Below are positions 1-13,162 of a stretch of 64,000 nt of DNA, piece after piece (the stretch's first letter is position 1; the number at the start of each line of letters is the position of its first letter). The position numbers and the translations under genes were made by a program. Source of the stretch: Struthio camelus (taxonomy: Eukaryota; Chordata; Aves; Struthioniformes; Struthionidae); NCBI RefSeq assembly GCF_040807025.1, contig NC_090944.1:121536738-121600737 (forward strand). Reading direction: 5' to 3'. The notes beneath the pieces were generated by a model, which was given only the letters and a program-made list of their open reading frames with translations, was not told the origin of the DNA and did not search any database.

Positions 1-789
1 TCTTTAATTTTTCATGGCTGTTCTCAATGGTGCACTCAAAAAAGGAAAGTCCCTTTCTCAGATGTCTGTACTTAGCATTTTCTAAATTTCAAATTCTATA
101 GCAAGCCAAGAACTGTTTTAAAGTAATTTCTGAGGGATGCAAACGTTTAATTTCAGATAAAGCAAAAAGCAGCACGCTACATTTGCCTTATGTTCAACAA
201 TCAGCCTTTCACCAATGAATAAATGTATGATAAGGTATGTTCATCTGTGAAAAATAACTTTTCAACAAGGAGATATCCAGATGGTACTATGGCATTTTGA
301 ATGTTCCTAATGGAATTATATGATGTTTTTACCACTGATGTGAGGGTATTTTATCTCCTTGTGCCTGCAAAAAATACCTTTTCCCTACATATAATATTAA
401 CAACAATAAAGTATGTCTGTAAGTGATTGCATTAAGTACTAATTAGTAACCAGGTAAAAAAATTACATTTTGGCTGCACCTAAAATTTGTTAGAAAATGA
501 CACTTTCTAGGAAAAATGTAATTTTAGAAAAACATAGTTCTTCATATGTACAATATAATATACTGTGATTCAAAAATAATAACTACCCATGATTGCACAG
601 CTGCTCCATAGAGATGGTATGCTGTGTTAATTACATAGATCGAGTATCAAAACACCAACAGCTCTGTAGCTTGGAATATATATTCTATACAGAAAAGAAC
701 CTTTCAATAATAAATACACTTCATCCAATCCTTTATCTAGTTGTCAGACTGAGCAGGAATTCAGGTTGTTGTCCCTGACTGTCAAAAGC

Positions 790-811
790 TTGGTGATTGG
801 TGATTGGTGAT
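790..811. repeat. 7-bp tandem repeat, 3 copies
   Basis: TTGGTGA is repeated three times in a row and followed by T. Confidence 0.85.
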
Positions 812-1706
812 GCCCCACTGTGCAGGATGGATGGTCCAGGGCTTTCCAGCTGTGCCATCTCCAACAGAGCCCCAGAGGGCACCAGCTTCAGTGGGACCAC
901 CACCACTGGACCCACTGCTCTTGCCTCTCACTGTATTGTGGCAGTGTCACCGAGCCTTCTCATCAGACTTACTGCTTCAGGGCAAAAAAGGGTATTTTCT
1001 TTTCAAGGAAGAAATGCTTTGGCAAGAGCGGTGTAAGAAATATATTCTAACCAGGCTTGCTACTGAAGCAAAGAAATTCCACAGAAATCAAGAAATTTCC
1101 TATAGCCAGGCAGGAGACAGCTTTGCAAGGATGACAGAAGGATATAAGGATATATGGAAGGAAGAAAGTAAGAGAAGGAGGAAGATGGTATACTGAAATT
1201 TTGGAAAATCAAAAAGACAGCAGTGTCTAAATGAGATCCTAAAAATATGACCTTGGCAGAGACATTTCAGCTTTCATAAACTGAGGAGATAGAACTGGAA
1301 ATAACTAATTTATTGCAAGATAAAAGTTTTTGACGTTCTAAAATATAACTTTATATTTAAAATCCCTACGAATAAAAAAGCCTGTGCAGTTTTCATCTGC
1401 ATAGCTTTCAGTAGTACAATTTGCAAATTATATGTATCCTATGGTTAGATTTAGATCACATGCATCTTTACTTGCAGAAGAAAATCTCTCTTTAGTATCA
1501 TTTTTTCTTATAATTGTGTTACTCAGCTTTTTCAGCTTGGCAGGCTAAACCTATTAACACACAATTAAATAAAGATTATTAAAAGTATAAAAAGTACAAA
1601 AGTACAGCCATTTCTCATCATCCTAATCCAAAAACATTGCTTAATATAGTGTTTTCAATTTATCTGAAATCTACCTTCCTCTGACCAGTGTTACTGTTCT
1701 GGTTTG

Positions 1707-1752
1707 GATATATATATAAATATATATATATACTATATATATGCATACATAT
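1707..1752. repeat. TA-rich microsatellite
   Basis: Interrupted (TA)n with ATAAATATATA and ATGCATAC variants. Confidence 0.85.
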
Positions 1753-1961
1753 GTAGTATGTATAATGTGCAAGATACATCATTTGTACTTTTTAAGTTAA
1801 TTACTGGTATATATCAATCAGGGTCAAATCCTCCCAGAAATCACTACGGTGAAGCTAAAAAGACTTGTATTAGCCCCATAACATCTGTCAGGTATATATG
1901 CTGTCAGTATTGTGAGTACTGGCATTTCACTTCTCATATTTTTTTTTTCCTTTATTAAATT

Positions 1962-2035
1962 TATTGGTTATACGAGTATATACATGGTTAAATATGGTTA
2001 TATTGGTTATTTGAGTATATATGGGTTATTTGAGT
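1962..2035. repeat. Imperfect 40-bp direct repeat
   Basis: ATTGGTTAT..GAGTATATA occurs at 1,962 and 2,002 with related TGGTTA pieces between. It looks like local slippage or duplication. Confidence 0.6.
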
Positions 2036-2190
2036 TCCTACAGCTCTAGGAAGTTATCTATCTCATACGACTTAATGATTCCAGCAACAAATATAGATAA
2101 AGATGTGCTACAGCCCTGGATAGCTGAACGAATGAGCCACAAATACAATTTAAAAAAAATCACAATAAAAATCAAAATCAAGATTTCTTC

Positions 2191-2220
2191 ATTCAAGATG
2201 ATCACATTCAAGATGATCAC
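2191..2220. repeat. Perfect 15-bp tandem duplication
   Basis: ATTCAAGATGATCAC occurs twice in immediate succession. Confidence 0.9.
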
Positions 2221-4066
2221 AGTATCAGGGGGAAAAGGACATAAACTACTTAGATGATACATTTTAGCTGTCAAAATGTATTCTGGATGGGTTGCCACGG
2301 TATAAAACTCCGGGAAAAAAGTTTACTTATTATTTTTTTACTTTATCACCAGATTAAAGGATGACTTGGATACTGAAGTGTTTGGCTAGAACAGTGCACC
2401 ACAATTTCTATTAAATAACAAAAATAGCATGAGTAACTAGTAGAAAGTCCCAAACATACACCCATACTTGAAGACTACTAAACATCCTTAGATTGATAAA
2501 TGATGGAAAATCTATCAAGGACATTGACCATTGGGATAGCCAGGTCACCTGCCCTCTCTTCCAAGGTTCAGGAGTCATCAGTCTGCAACTCAAGAATTAT
2601 ATCACTATGTACTCACGCTTGGCTGTGCCCTCCACATCTTCCCAACAGCTGCCACATACATGACACCTCTCCACATATATGTAACCCGCTGAAATTTCTA
2701 ACTTGGATGTTACCGACCCAGCATCCAACCTCTCTCTGTTACACAAACCCCAGCCATGTTGGCATGGACGACCTTAGTCCACTCTCAAATGCATGAACAT
2801 GCATACAGCCGCTAGTTAACGTTGTAGTTTTATCGGGACAAATAAGATAAGAAACCTAGCACACCACATAATGACAAGTGGGTATAAAAAGTGTCTCTTG
2901 ATTGTACTTTGTCCATCTGAAAGGTAAATAGCTGGCTGTTTCACAGGCAGTGAATTAAGCTGTAATTGTACTCCCTATCTGCCTTTCCCCTATTTCCCTT
3001 TCTTCTGGAATTGGGGCCAGCATAGTCAATGAATTAAACTGTGAAACACACAACTCCCTGACCCCAAGGTTAAAACTATCACAAGCACTGAATGGAACTG
3101 GTTGCAAATAGCACTTGTCATGCCCTCACTTTCCATTGGAAATCGAGTAATGACAGAGGCAGTGAGTGGAAGCAGTTGCAAAGGTCGCAGTTTTACACTA
3201 GCCGAATCAATTTCCTACAACAGTGTTGCAGAAACTGTTGAGGTATTTTTTCCCAAGACTTTGTTGCTTTTAACATATTTTGTACGTGCTTTTTGTCTTC
3301 TACTAAGAAAAAAAATACAAGCAATAAAAATACTACACAGAAATTTGTGTGGTTGGAAAGTCGTAAACCCAAGGTCCTTTGTGTGGACTTCCATCGCCCA
3401 ACATATAAAATGAAGCGTCAGTTCAAACCCTCAATGAAAACAGAACAACTGCTTCAGTTCTAAAAGAACGGAAGCTGAGCTCACAATGGTAAAAAGCAAT
3501 GTCAGTAAAAGAATGTAATTTCTGAGGGAAATTGAGACTATCAGGTAAGCGGATATTCTCACTCAGGAACAGGAGGCTATTAATTTGTGTTCATGTTGCC
3601 GCAACATTCCTAAATATGCAAATGGGCATATTTGCAAATGGGCAGCACCTTCAGCTGAGAAGACAACTTTGTTCTCTTTGCAAAAATCTTCACATTCTGC
3701 TGAAATCTGCAGGATAGACAAAAAGCTTGATTCGTGTAGGTTCCAGTTAGCTTTAATCTGCCTCCGGCTTGTACTGTTCAAATATTTGTAGATGAGTTAA
3801 ATCCGTTACTTGAATCCACTATCAATTAAATTCAAATACAGATATAGAGACAGAAAAGTAAGAGAGAAGTACACAGAAGATATCCATATATATATATAAA
3901 AGTATTACCGCCATGATCAAAACATAGAATATATTTGTTAGCATCAACAGAAATTATCTTTGTCTCGGAAATTCAACCTTTCTACATGTACTAGCACAAT
4001 ATGTTTTCTACGGTAGGATTTGAACTAATCATCACTCTTTAAAGATATCAGGATGAAAAGGCTGCA

Positions 4067-4234
4067 AGGAACAATAATAGTCAAGGTAAAGCTAAAAATT
4101 TCATAAATTAAGAGCATAAATTATAAATATTTTAGACAGAAGTGACCAAAGATTGCTAGGAACAATAATAGTCAAGGTAAAGCTAAAAATTCATAAATTA
4201 AAAGCATAAACTAATCTTTTAGACAGAAGTGACC
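4067..4234. repeat. Imperfect tandem duplication, 91-bp period
   Basis: Two copies run from AGGAACAATAATAG to GACAGAAGTGACC, starting at 4,067 and 4,158. The second copy lacks a few T/A bases and has lost an internal TTATAAATATT-like piece. The high identity suggests a fairly recent event. Confidence 0.9.
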
Positions 4235-4424
4235 TATGTCAACAGTGTTTTTTTGAAAACTCATTGAAAATACATCTTGTTACCATTTTAAATGCAGATT
4301 ACAGTGACTAATTGAAAATCATTCCATGAAAAAGGTTTCACTGTCTTTTCTAAAACCTTTTTCTTTTTCTCTCCTCTTGTCTGGATTTTTCAACTGAAAG
4401 GCTCCACTAAAGGATATTTCCTAT

Positions 4425-4512
4425 TAAGGACAACACTTAAGAATACACTTAACTTTTGCTGGAGTTAATGGGATTTAAGCATGTGTTAAAGTGCTTTTCT
4501 GAACTACAGCCA
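4425..4512. repeat. Old interspersed repeat relic (possible)
   Basis: The phrases aatgggatttaagcatgtg and ttaaagtgcttttctgaa resemble a dispersed sauropsid repeat I remember around the words 'cttaaagtgctttgctga'. The family name is not known to me, and the identification is from memory only. Confidence 0.3.
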
Positions 4513-5374
4513 AAATTTGAAAGCAAAGCTGTAAAGTTCCTGTTTTTCAGCAACTGCATGTGTTCAGGCCTCAATTTCACAGTTATATTATCTTACTTTC
4601 CCCAGGAAAGCTGAGCTTGGAGTATTCCCCTGGTGACGGAGCATCTGGATGGGCAGAATTGATCAGTAGGTTCTTAAAGACAGTTGAGAACTTAAGAATA
4701 CAGACCAGCCCCTAGTGGTGTTTGCACTAAATGGGAAATAAGAAACGACGTACTGCATCTTCGGATGCCTAAATATCTTTGAAAATCAGGTCAGTAGTGC
4801 TGTAGGTCCTTGGCCAAAACCTTCAAATTTTGGCATGAGTAAAAAGAAACAATAGAAGTTTTGTACCCGAAACTGCACAAGAATCTGTCTTCTGGGGGCA
4901 GCAACCCCCTCAGCTGTTTCTTCATTATTCTCTCCCTGCAGTTTTGCTTACAAGGTCATTCCTGGTTCCTGGAAAATTACGCTGCTCTTCTGATGGGAGA
5001 CATACGTAAACCTTCCCAAGACTACCTGTTAATGGGATTATTGTAACACACTAAAGCTTCTTACAGCTCTTCTCCTACTAATGATTCTATTCGAACTCAC
5101 ATATACACCTGTGACTGGGGATAATGGAGTGGGGACAGAAACCAGGCACAGATCAGAGCTAAGACTAGGAGGAGAGAGTGCTGACCACTGTTTATGAAGG
5201 TGCAGGCCAGGCTCCAGTTTTGGGACACTTCCTCAGGGCAGTAACATCACCATCCAAACTCACCTGGGTCTAAATGCCTGAATTTAGGAACACCAAAAAA
5301 TTTTAAAAATTCATTTATGAGGCCCCAATGGCCTGAGTGCAATCTTTATTTCACTCCAATACCCTGGTCTAATA

Positions 5375-5480
5375 GGCTGAGAATCCCAGATCCTCCTATT
5401 CTATGCCAAGTCATTTAATTTGCCTTGTGCCTTAGTCTCCTTTCTGCAGAATAGAATATGTACTAGCCCACTCCCTGAAG
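5375..5480 (+). repeat. MIR/CORE-SINE-like relic
   Basis: The run gccaagtcatttaatttgcc...tgtgccttagtctcctttctgcagaat parallels the tRNA-SINE MIR pattern 'gcaagtcacttaac..ctgtgcctcagtttcctcatctgtaaaat' (recalled). Such ancient relics are expected in slowly evolving amniote genomes. Confidence 0.55.
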
Positions 5481-7679
5481 GAACAAAATCATCTTACTTT
5501 AATGGAGCTCAGATATTATGCTAATGACTGTAGGTGGAAACTCCTAAAGTTGCATGCCATCCCATGACAGTAACATGACTATAAACATTTTTCTTTATTG
5601 TATTGTTTCTTTATCCTATCATACGTTCCATAACCTCCTGCATGTTACCTTTGCCTGCCATACAGAAGTACAACACCAATAATAAAACAAATGTTCACTG
5701 ATTTCTGCGAATAATATTCCTAGTAAATATTTCATGATTATATTTGTAGCAGGATTTGAGTCCTGATTAACTCACAGAGTAGGGTTGGAAAGCCTGAATT
5801 TAGGAAATGGCCATGTTTAAAGAATATAAGAACAGTGCATCAAAAATTAATTCTGTTTTAGAATGGGATTCATCTGTTTCTGTGTCGACCTCCATTATGT
5901 CTTCCATAACTTTGTTAGATATCCAAGTTCCTTTTGTAATCAATGGTAATCTAGTTAATACAGTCAGTGAAGTCCTTTGTGTAATTCATCGCATCCTAAA
6001 AATATACATTTAAAACGGGGCAGATTAGTGGCACCCTAAAAATTTCTATCTCATTCTAATGTCACATTTTCTATGGAGATCACTGTGGTTCAAGTATGCA
6101 TATTTATCTTGTCAAAAGCTGCCCTCCTCCAATTTTCTTTACCTTTGAAGGCTGCTGCTTCTTCTATTCCAGACGTGAAGAAGCACTCATTTTCCTGGAA
6201 ACTAGTCAATTTTTTCTAACAGTTTTAGTTCATTTAATAATAGACATTGCTTAAATCTACAAACCTTCCCATGTATATGCCCTTTGACTACCATGCCTAC
6301 AACAACATTGCCAATATTTATCTCCAAACTGATTATAAAGGGAGTCTAAGGTTATTAAGTCAGATGAAACATTATGGGCATTTAAAGATAAATGAGACGA
6401 ACCTCAGCTTTGGCCTCCTAACAAATGCCCCTGAATCTAAATTAAAAAATACACTATAAAAAATATCACAGGGAAAGGCTGTGCAAAGAGAACAGTAAGC
6501 TCCAGATGTATGCTGCACTACTACTACAGACTGCAATGCCTAAAGCGCAACTTGATAATAACAATGCAAATATGTGTGGAGCTCGATAACGGCTACACTG
6601 GAAATATGGGTGGAAGCAGCAGACTCATTGCCAACAAACCAAGATCAAAAGGTGTACCCATACCTCCCTGTGCAGTGTCAGGGCCTTGGTTCCCCCACTG
6701 CGCTAACTTAATGCATGTTATTTCACATTAGGGCTCAGCTATATAGTTTCCTTAGTAACAAAAGGGGACAGGGGTTCTGTGTAGTAGGTGCTGTGATTCT
6801 GCCCCTTCATAGAGGCTTTGCAAGCTTCTCACACCCTTCTGCGACCTCATGCTATGCCCACTACAGAAAGGCACTTAAAGCAGACTGCAAAGTAGCCTTC
6901 TCATTGTTCTACTTTCACACAAAGAACTGTGTGGGAACAGGAGGGGGTATTCTGTGCTTGATTCTCAGTCACGCACTGGGAACTGAAACAGCTCAAGGAA
7001 GATGTTCAGAAAAGAAACTAGGTATTTCAAAGAACTGTTTTTAAAATAATTCTACCGGAAAATTAATTATGGAATACAGCAAATGAAATAAAATCGTGTA
7101 ACAAACATCTCACGAAGGAAATACGTGTAGTTGCATTTTAGGAACAATAGGAAAGAAAGAACATTAATGACATTTTCCTAAGTTTTAAAATGTTCAGTAG
7201 CACTAGCAGGTGGCAAGACTATTACGCGAGACTAAATATTGCTCAAGCTTTAGATGTCCAGTTGCAAGGAAATAATGAGTCTTTAATAGGAACCTGAGCA
7301 CAAACATTGGTTCAATATCAGAAGAACTATGCTTGTTTTATGAGCGCTTCTTTGGTTGTATAGTTACTAAAATAAAGCTAGAGGTATGGCAAGTGGATGT
7401 ACTTAATTCATCACCCTGTCTTTGGCAGGTTAAAGCTAACCTTTAGCCTGATATTTTACACCCGGGGGTTACTAAAAGTAAACTGATCTTGTTCTATGGT
7501 TGGTTCTAGCTGTGGAGGTGAAAAGTTCATTGCTCTTGTCTATGACTACATCTTTTGATTCTTCTTCCCTTTCACAGAACAGGAATCATGGCTCTCTTTG
7601 GTCTAACCTAGACTAGAAGCCTTAAACTTGCAAAGCCTAAAACTTTCAAAGCCTTTAAATTATAAGGCATTTTCAGGTC

Positions 7680-8095
7680 TACAAGAGCCAGATTGTGACT
7701 GGCAGTGGTGGCTAATCTTCTTCAATCTGACATGACAATATGGGGCTGGCCAGAGCCATGACTAACACTGATTTCCTGAGATGGAAGGATGCAAAGGAGA
7801 GAGGAGGTGGGAGGAAGCAACGTTTAGGGTGCTGCCCAGGAGAGCCCTCCTAGTCCTTCGAGTAGTGGGGTGGCTGGAGCGGTCTTGAAAGTCAAGCTCC
7901 ATCCTTCCAACCCTAGCACAGTTAATATGCAACACAGTAGCATCCGGGCCTAGCTATTCTGCCCAGGGGAGCCAAGCGAAGTATGACTGGCAGTGTCAGG
8001 CACGACCTATCGCAGAAGCCACACCAGTATGGTTAGAGGCTGCACACGCGGACGCAGCTGACGCAGCAGGAGGGTACTTGCTAAAGGATGTGCAT
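7680..8095. other. GC-richer non-coding segment, unidentified
   Basis: This segment is clearly richer in GC than its flanks and has several CpG-containing words (cacgcggacgcagctgacgcagc near 8,045). No frame, splice pattern or repeat family is recognised. Confidence 0.35.
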
Positions 8096-8839
8096 TACAA
8101 CAAAGAGACCTTCAGAACAAGCACCATATACAGTTTTGACATGCTCTGTGCATCTGACTATAGTTATTACTTTGTGTTTGAGTAGTTTTCTCCCTCCTCT
8201 CCCCAGTTCTAAAAGCCAATTTTGAATCTTTACATTTTTTCCAGAGACAGAGATTTTGCAAGAATTTTGGCTGTTGGGCTGAGTATTTCTGCCACAGTTT
8301 ACTGTTTCTATTTCTGTTAGGGTTCTAGCTAGATATACCTACTTCCCTGCACTGTATGTGGCCAAGATCTGCTTTCTGTCATTTTGGAACTTATCCATAC
8401 AACTTACTCATCTCTATTTTATTTATTTTTTATTCTTGTTGCACCTGTGAATTCTTGCAACTTCAAAAATACCGATAAAAATTGGGGACGTGTAACTGAT
8501 CTACATCAATATCTTTCACTTTTCTAATCGGAGCTAATAGTTCACTTTGCTCACATCTTTTTATAGTCTACTTTTTATTCTTCTCGCATGAAGATATACT
8601 GAACGTTGATCCACAGCAGATAACTGTTAGTATGAAAAGAGCTATGATGCAGCAAAACAAAACGGGAAGCTCATTACATTCAATTAAAAGGTTTCCATGT
8701 CCGTACCATAGGAGGAGTTACTGACAGACACAGAAGTTGTTTCAAGACTAGTTCATCTGAACATCAAATTGCATTTTTATTTGGCTACATAGAACATACC
8801 ATGATAAATAGAGAGAGAGAAAAAAAGACTTCAATGCAT

Positions 8840-8965
8840 ACTATTCATATATGCACATATAAATACGTATGCATGTATATGTATGGTATGCATGTATATG
8901 TATGTGTGTATACATATACATATGTATGTGCGTATGATAATGTACAATATATCATGTATAATATA
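8840..8965. repeat. TATG/ATGC-type microsatellite
   Basis: Alternating purine-pyrimidine DNA built of tatg, catg and tgtg units, with an internal gtatacatatacatatg palindromic stretch. Frames reading MYMYGMHVYVCVYTYTYV are products of this repeat, not a gene. Confidence 0.85.
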
Positions 8966-11900
8966 CATATTAAGCAGAGTCTCTGTTCATTGACAATGCT
9001 GGAAGGGACCAAAGTTTTATATGCATATATAGGAGAGAGAGAAGCAACCTTCCTTCTAAAAATTAAGTGCAAACATTCCACAATTTAAAATTCTGGTTTC
9101 CTTAAGAAAATTACTTTTTTCCTTTTTCCCGTGTAATCAACAATGTGTAAAAATAGCACATACATTTTACATGAGCATTTGAAGGCATTACATGAACATT
9201 TATTTCACAGGAAAGTATTAGTATTAAACTCTTCAGACTGTATTTGAAGAATTTTTGACCTTACAAAACATTTATTCTAACATGCTGAAAAACTACAAGA
9301 CTTCTTAAATACTCTGCTATTAGCAAGTAGTATTGTTTTGGACACTTCTCTCCAAGACAGCAAACAAATATTTATATCCTTTGTTTAAAAGATGTAATTG
9401 ATTGCGTGTGGAATCTTATGAAAAAAAAGGTGCCGTTGTTGTATATTTTGTATCCAAAAAGGCAGATTAGCATTGTGGTAGATGGGGGCTTGAAGCAATA
9501 GCTTATTTGCAAAAATATGGGATAGCAGAAGCTTTAACATACTGCAATGACTAATTTTAAAGTCTAAAAGTAGATATGAGAAATGAATAGAAATTAGTGG
9601 TCTTGATTTAAATCTAGTGTATCTTCTGGCATATTTATTTTCTATATCTATGACTACTATAAGGGTTGGGTTTTTTTATGTCATTGTAATATTTCATTTG
9701 TATTGTAAAATGAATCAATCACAGAATAGTTCATTATGATAAACTCTATCTTAACACAGATACCCCCCTCAAAGAACTTAGTATCTACCACCTCTTATTT
9801 CGATTGTAACAGATAGGAGAGCGTAAGAAGACGATATCACTGCACCGGATTGATATACAGCTGTCTTAGCACTTCATTTGCTAGCCTACAACTGAGTTTC
9901 TTCCAACTATAGAGGAGACGAGTTTCAGAGTTTTGAACGACATATTTGGGGAGCAATGTAGGGGACCATCATTTCAGCTGGTGTGGCACATTCCCCCTGA
10001 GCGAAGTTTCAGGTAGTGCAATACCTGGTGTAAGTTAGTGTACTGGCTGCTCAGCCAAGATACCCTGCCAATCAGCTCTCTTTCCTCCGCTATTTTCCAC
10101 CAGTGAAGTTCCCACACAGTCTCACATACGCTAATAAATTCATCAGTACCGACTGAAAGAGAGTTCATGCGCTACCAGCTCTTTCTGCAGACTGCAGAGC
10201 GCTGGTCTTCCTGCGTTACAGTGGGCTTAAACCAAGCCTGCTCTTGTTATTTCTAATAAATATTTATATAGCAATGTAAATTCACATGGAGCACTGCAAA
10301 CATAGATCAAACATGTTCTTTGCCACAAAAAACCTATAAACTAAACAAATGCATTCCCACTGGGAAAATAATTATTAAACACTGGCAAGACAATAAAATA
10401 TGTCAATAAGAGCTTATTTAATGACAAATTAATTACAAAAATAATCATAAATTCATAAAAGGATTGATATGTTACTTCTTTTGGGAAACACTGCTGCTGA
10501 TTAGATGCTGCAGACTGCCTTGTACTACATCAAGTTACTAATATAAATGGAAAAAACTTGCTTATTACACCAAAGTATACTCTTTGACAGCTCAATATGC
10601 CTAACTGAAGACAGTGCTCCTAGTAACTTTGAAGAGACCTAGCTTTTCAACTAATAAGAAATTATCGATAACCATGAAACAGTATAGAAAAAACTCTACT
10701 ACAATAAGGGCAAACCCCTTTTTTCCTGACTGCAACACGCCTACAAAAACTGTGAGCATCTTGAAATCGAAAACATTTGCTCCAGAAAGCAACATATTCA
10801 GAAATACTATTTGGTCGGGAACCTCTGAAATAGAGGCTAGTGAGAGTATTAATATGTTTTATTGAGTGAGAAAAAGGAAGACTAAGATAATCCTTGTAAT
10901 TAGGAATTTGCTCAGAAGTATCAACACAATTTTAAAATGCGTTCTTCTTGCCAAAGAAAACTGCGGAGGTTCTTGACTTCTTTTTTCACCCTACAGGAAC
11001 TCAGCCTATTGAAGATTACTTGTCTGAATTATTCTGTCTTTAAAAAGAGTCAAGAGGAGAAAGGACCGATAAAAGATAAAAACGTCAAGTTCCTTTACAC
11101 TAGGTTGTCTTTCTTCTGATTCTTACTTTTTTGTCTGTGGACATATTATATTTGTTTTTCCCCCTTTTCAAAAATTCAAAGTAAATACAGTTCCAAGCAA
11201 AATTCGTATCTGTAGAAAATAATGGAGACAATGGAGACATGTTCCTTACTGGTATCTAGTATTCTAGCTTCAAAAACTCCATTATCATCAAAAATATTTA
11301 GAAACTGACACTTTCTTGTACAGTCAGGACAGCAAACATATAATAATGTACTTCTTACTCCTCTTCGTGCCTTATCTGAATTATCCATCTAAGCAAAATT
11401 AAGATTGGACCAGGAGCTGATAGGAGACTACTGTTTGCAACATATGAGACGAGGAATAAACGTATGACCCGATCTCTTCCCAACCACCCCCACCATATAG
11501 CTGCTGATGAATGCATGCATGAATATGCAAGACAAAAATGTCCTGCTGGTATCAACTACCAAAGCTGATTTACCCTGCACGCAAAGACAGACCCAGGAAA
11601 TTAATTATGAATCTCAAAAAAATGCAGTTCTTACCTTTGATCTCCCTTGGAAAACCTTCATTTCTCACTGTCTCCAGTAATCACCGAAAAATAGATTTTT
11701 TTTTTCCCCACATAAACAATTTGTGTTCTCATTCTCATTTCCATGCACTGAACAATACAATAATTTGATTCTCTAAAAATGGTCTGGTTAAGTTCTGCAT
11801 CGAGATCAGGAAACCTGTTAAGCCAACATCTGTTAGCAGGCTTCTGGAAAAAAAGGTTTACTTTGTAAGGAGTAATTTGGTCCCCATTTCCCTTGACAGC

Positions 11901-12680
11901 CAGGCCAGTGGCCAGTTTATTAGGCTGAGAGTGAATGAGGGCTTAGATTGCTCATTAACTTCCCTCAAAAGAGATTTAGTAGATTATGTGGTTTTTTTCT
12001 TTCACAATTTTTGTAGATTTTCTTTAAAGATTTAGGGCATATTTTTCTGCACAGGAACTCAGACTTCCCTGGAACTTTGTCTCCGATAGAAGATATAGTA
12101 ATAGCGTATAAAAAGTAGATGAGAAAAAGCAGAGGACATTTGAGTATCTTTAGTGCTGGAGAGCAGCCATGGCCTACCGCGCACTTGTCTCTTGCAAATT
12201 TCTACAGTGAGCGAGCAGAAATTTAATCTTTCCAGAACATAACTTATTAGGATTATGAACCATTTATCTGTTTCGTGCTTTAGGAATTCTTATGCAATAT
12301 GCAAAAAGAGGAAGAAAAAAGTAGCAGAAACTGGAGAAAGGAATTTATGTATGATTCAGGGTCTTTTAACACTGATTAACTTTGGCTATAAGATAGCTTG
12401 AAATGACTCCACAGCGAGGAAACAAACCTCACATTTCAAAACTGCCCATCCCCGCTATCTGGGGAGCTGGAGAATTATCAAAATTCCTCTATGAGCGTAA
12501 AATAAAATTCCATCCATAAACATTGAGGGGGTTTAGCCATGAAAACATACAGACTTTGGACTACTTGTATATTTGGGGAACATGGAATTTCACTTAGAAT
12601 GAAAGATTTAGACCAGAACGCCATGCAGCACCAGTAACATAATTATGCAAATATCATTTCTGCCTTGAAGAAGTACAGCT

Positions 12681-12695
12681 GGGGGGGGGGGGGGG
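12681..12695. repeat. Poly-G run (15)
   Basis: An uninterrupted G15, followed about 90 bp later by a second G-rich stretch (12,781-12,801). It is a likely site of sequencing or length error and has quadruplex potential. Confidence 0.9.
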
Positions 12696-12989
12696 CAGTT
12701 ATATACACGGACACATTTAAGCACTTACCTGCACATACTTATACAGTTGTTTTTTCCCCACGTCTTCTGCTGAGCATGGCAGGGGGCGGGGGGGTGGGGG
12801 GAACGACATCTTTTTAAGAGACAGAAAATGCTTAAAAATGGAAGCTGATGCAGCAAGTCTTCAAAACTCCTTGGCAAAAAACAGCAAAGCCCTGTTTAAA
12901 ACATGTATGAGGAGGGCGAATTGCCAGGCTGCTCAGGCAGGCTGAAGCCCAACTCCGCAGAGCCTCCCCCCGCCTGGCCCTGCCCTGCC

Positions 12990-13075
12990 CTGGCCGCCAT
13001 TTTGGCCTCGCCCTGGCCGCCATTTTGGCCTCGCCCTGGCCGCCATTTCAGCCCAGCCCCGGCCGCCATTTCGGC
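12990..13075. repeat. 23-bp tandem repeat, 4 copies, each with a YY1-type core
   Basis: GCCGCCAT occurs at 12,993, 13,016, 13,039 and 13,062, exactly 23 bp apart. The first two copies read GCCGCCATTTTGGC and the others differ by one or two bases after the core. On the - strand this is AAAATGGCGGC, close to the known YY1 consensus AAnATGGCGGC. Confidence 0.85.
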
Positions 13076-13129
13076 CCAGCTGTGGACCCAGGTTGCTGCC
13101 CTGCAACGCGGCTGCAGTGCAGGCTCCAG

Positions 13130-13162
13130 CCCAGCCACAGCCCGGCCACAGCCCGGCCACAA
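13130..13162. repeat. 11-bp tandem repeat, 3 copies
   Basis: CCCAGCCACAG, CCCGGCCACAG and CCCGGCCACAA follow each other without a gap inside the GC island. Confidence 0.75.

Larger units (their letters stand above)
1..12650. other. AT-rich upstream flank without a supported gene, part 1
   Basis: Composition is AT-rich with scattered microsatellites. Only short random-looking frames are present on either strand. Items seen and listed separately are the small tandem duplications at 0.79, 1.96, 2.19 and 4.07 kb, old repeat relics at 4.4 and 5.4 kb, and (TATG)n at 8.9 kb. Slightly GC-richer patches at 0.82-0.97, 6.6-7.0 and 7.7-8.1 kb have no identity I can give. Confidence 0.7.
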
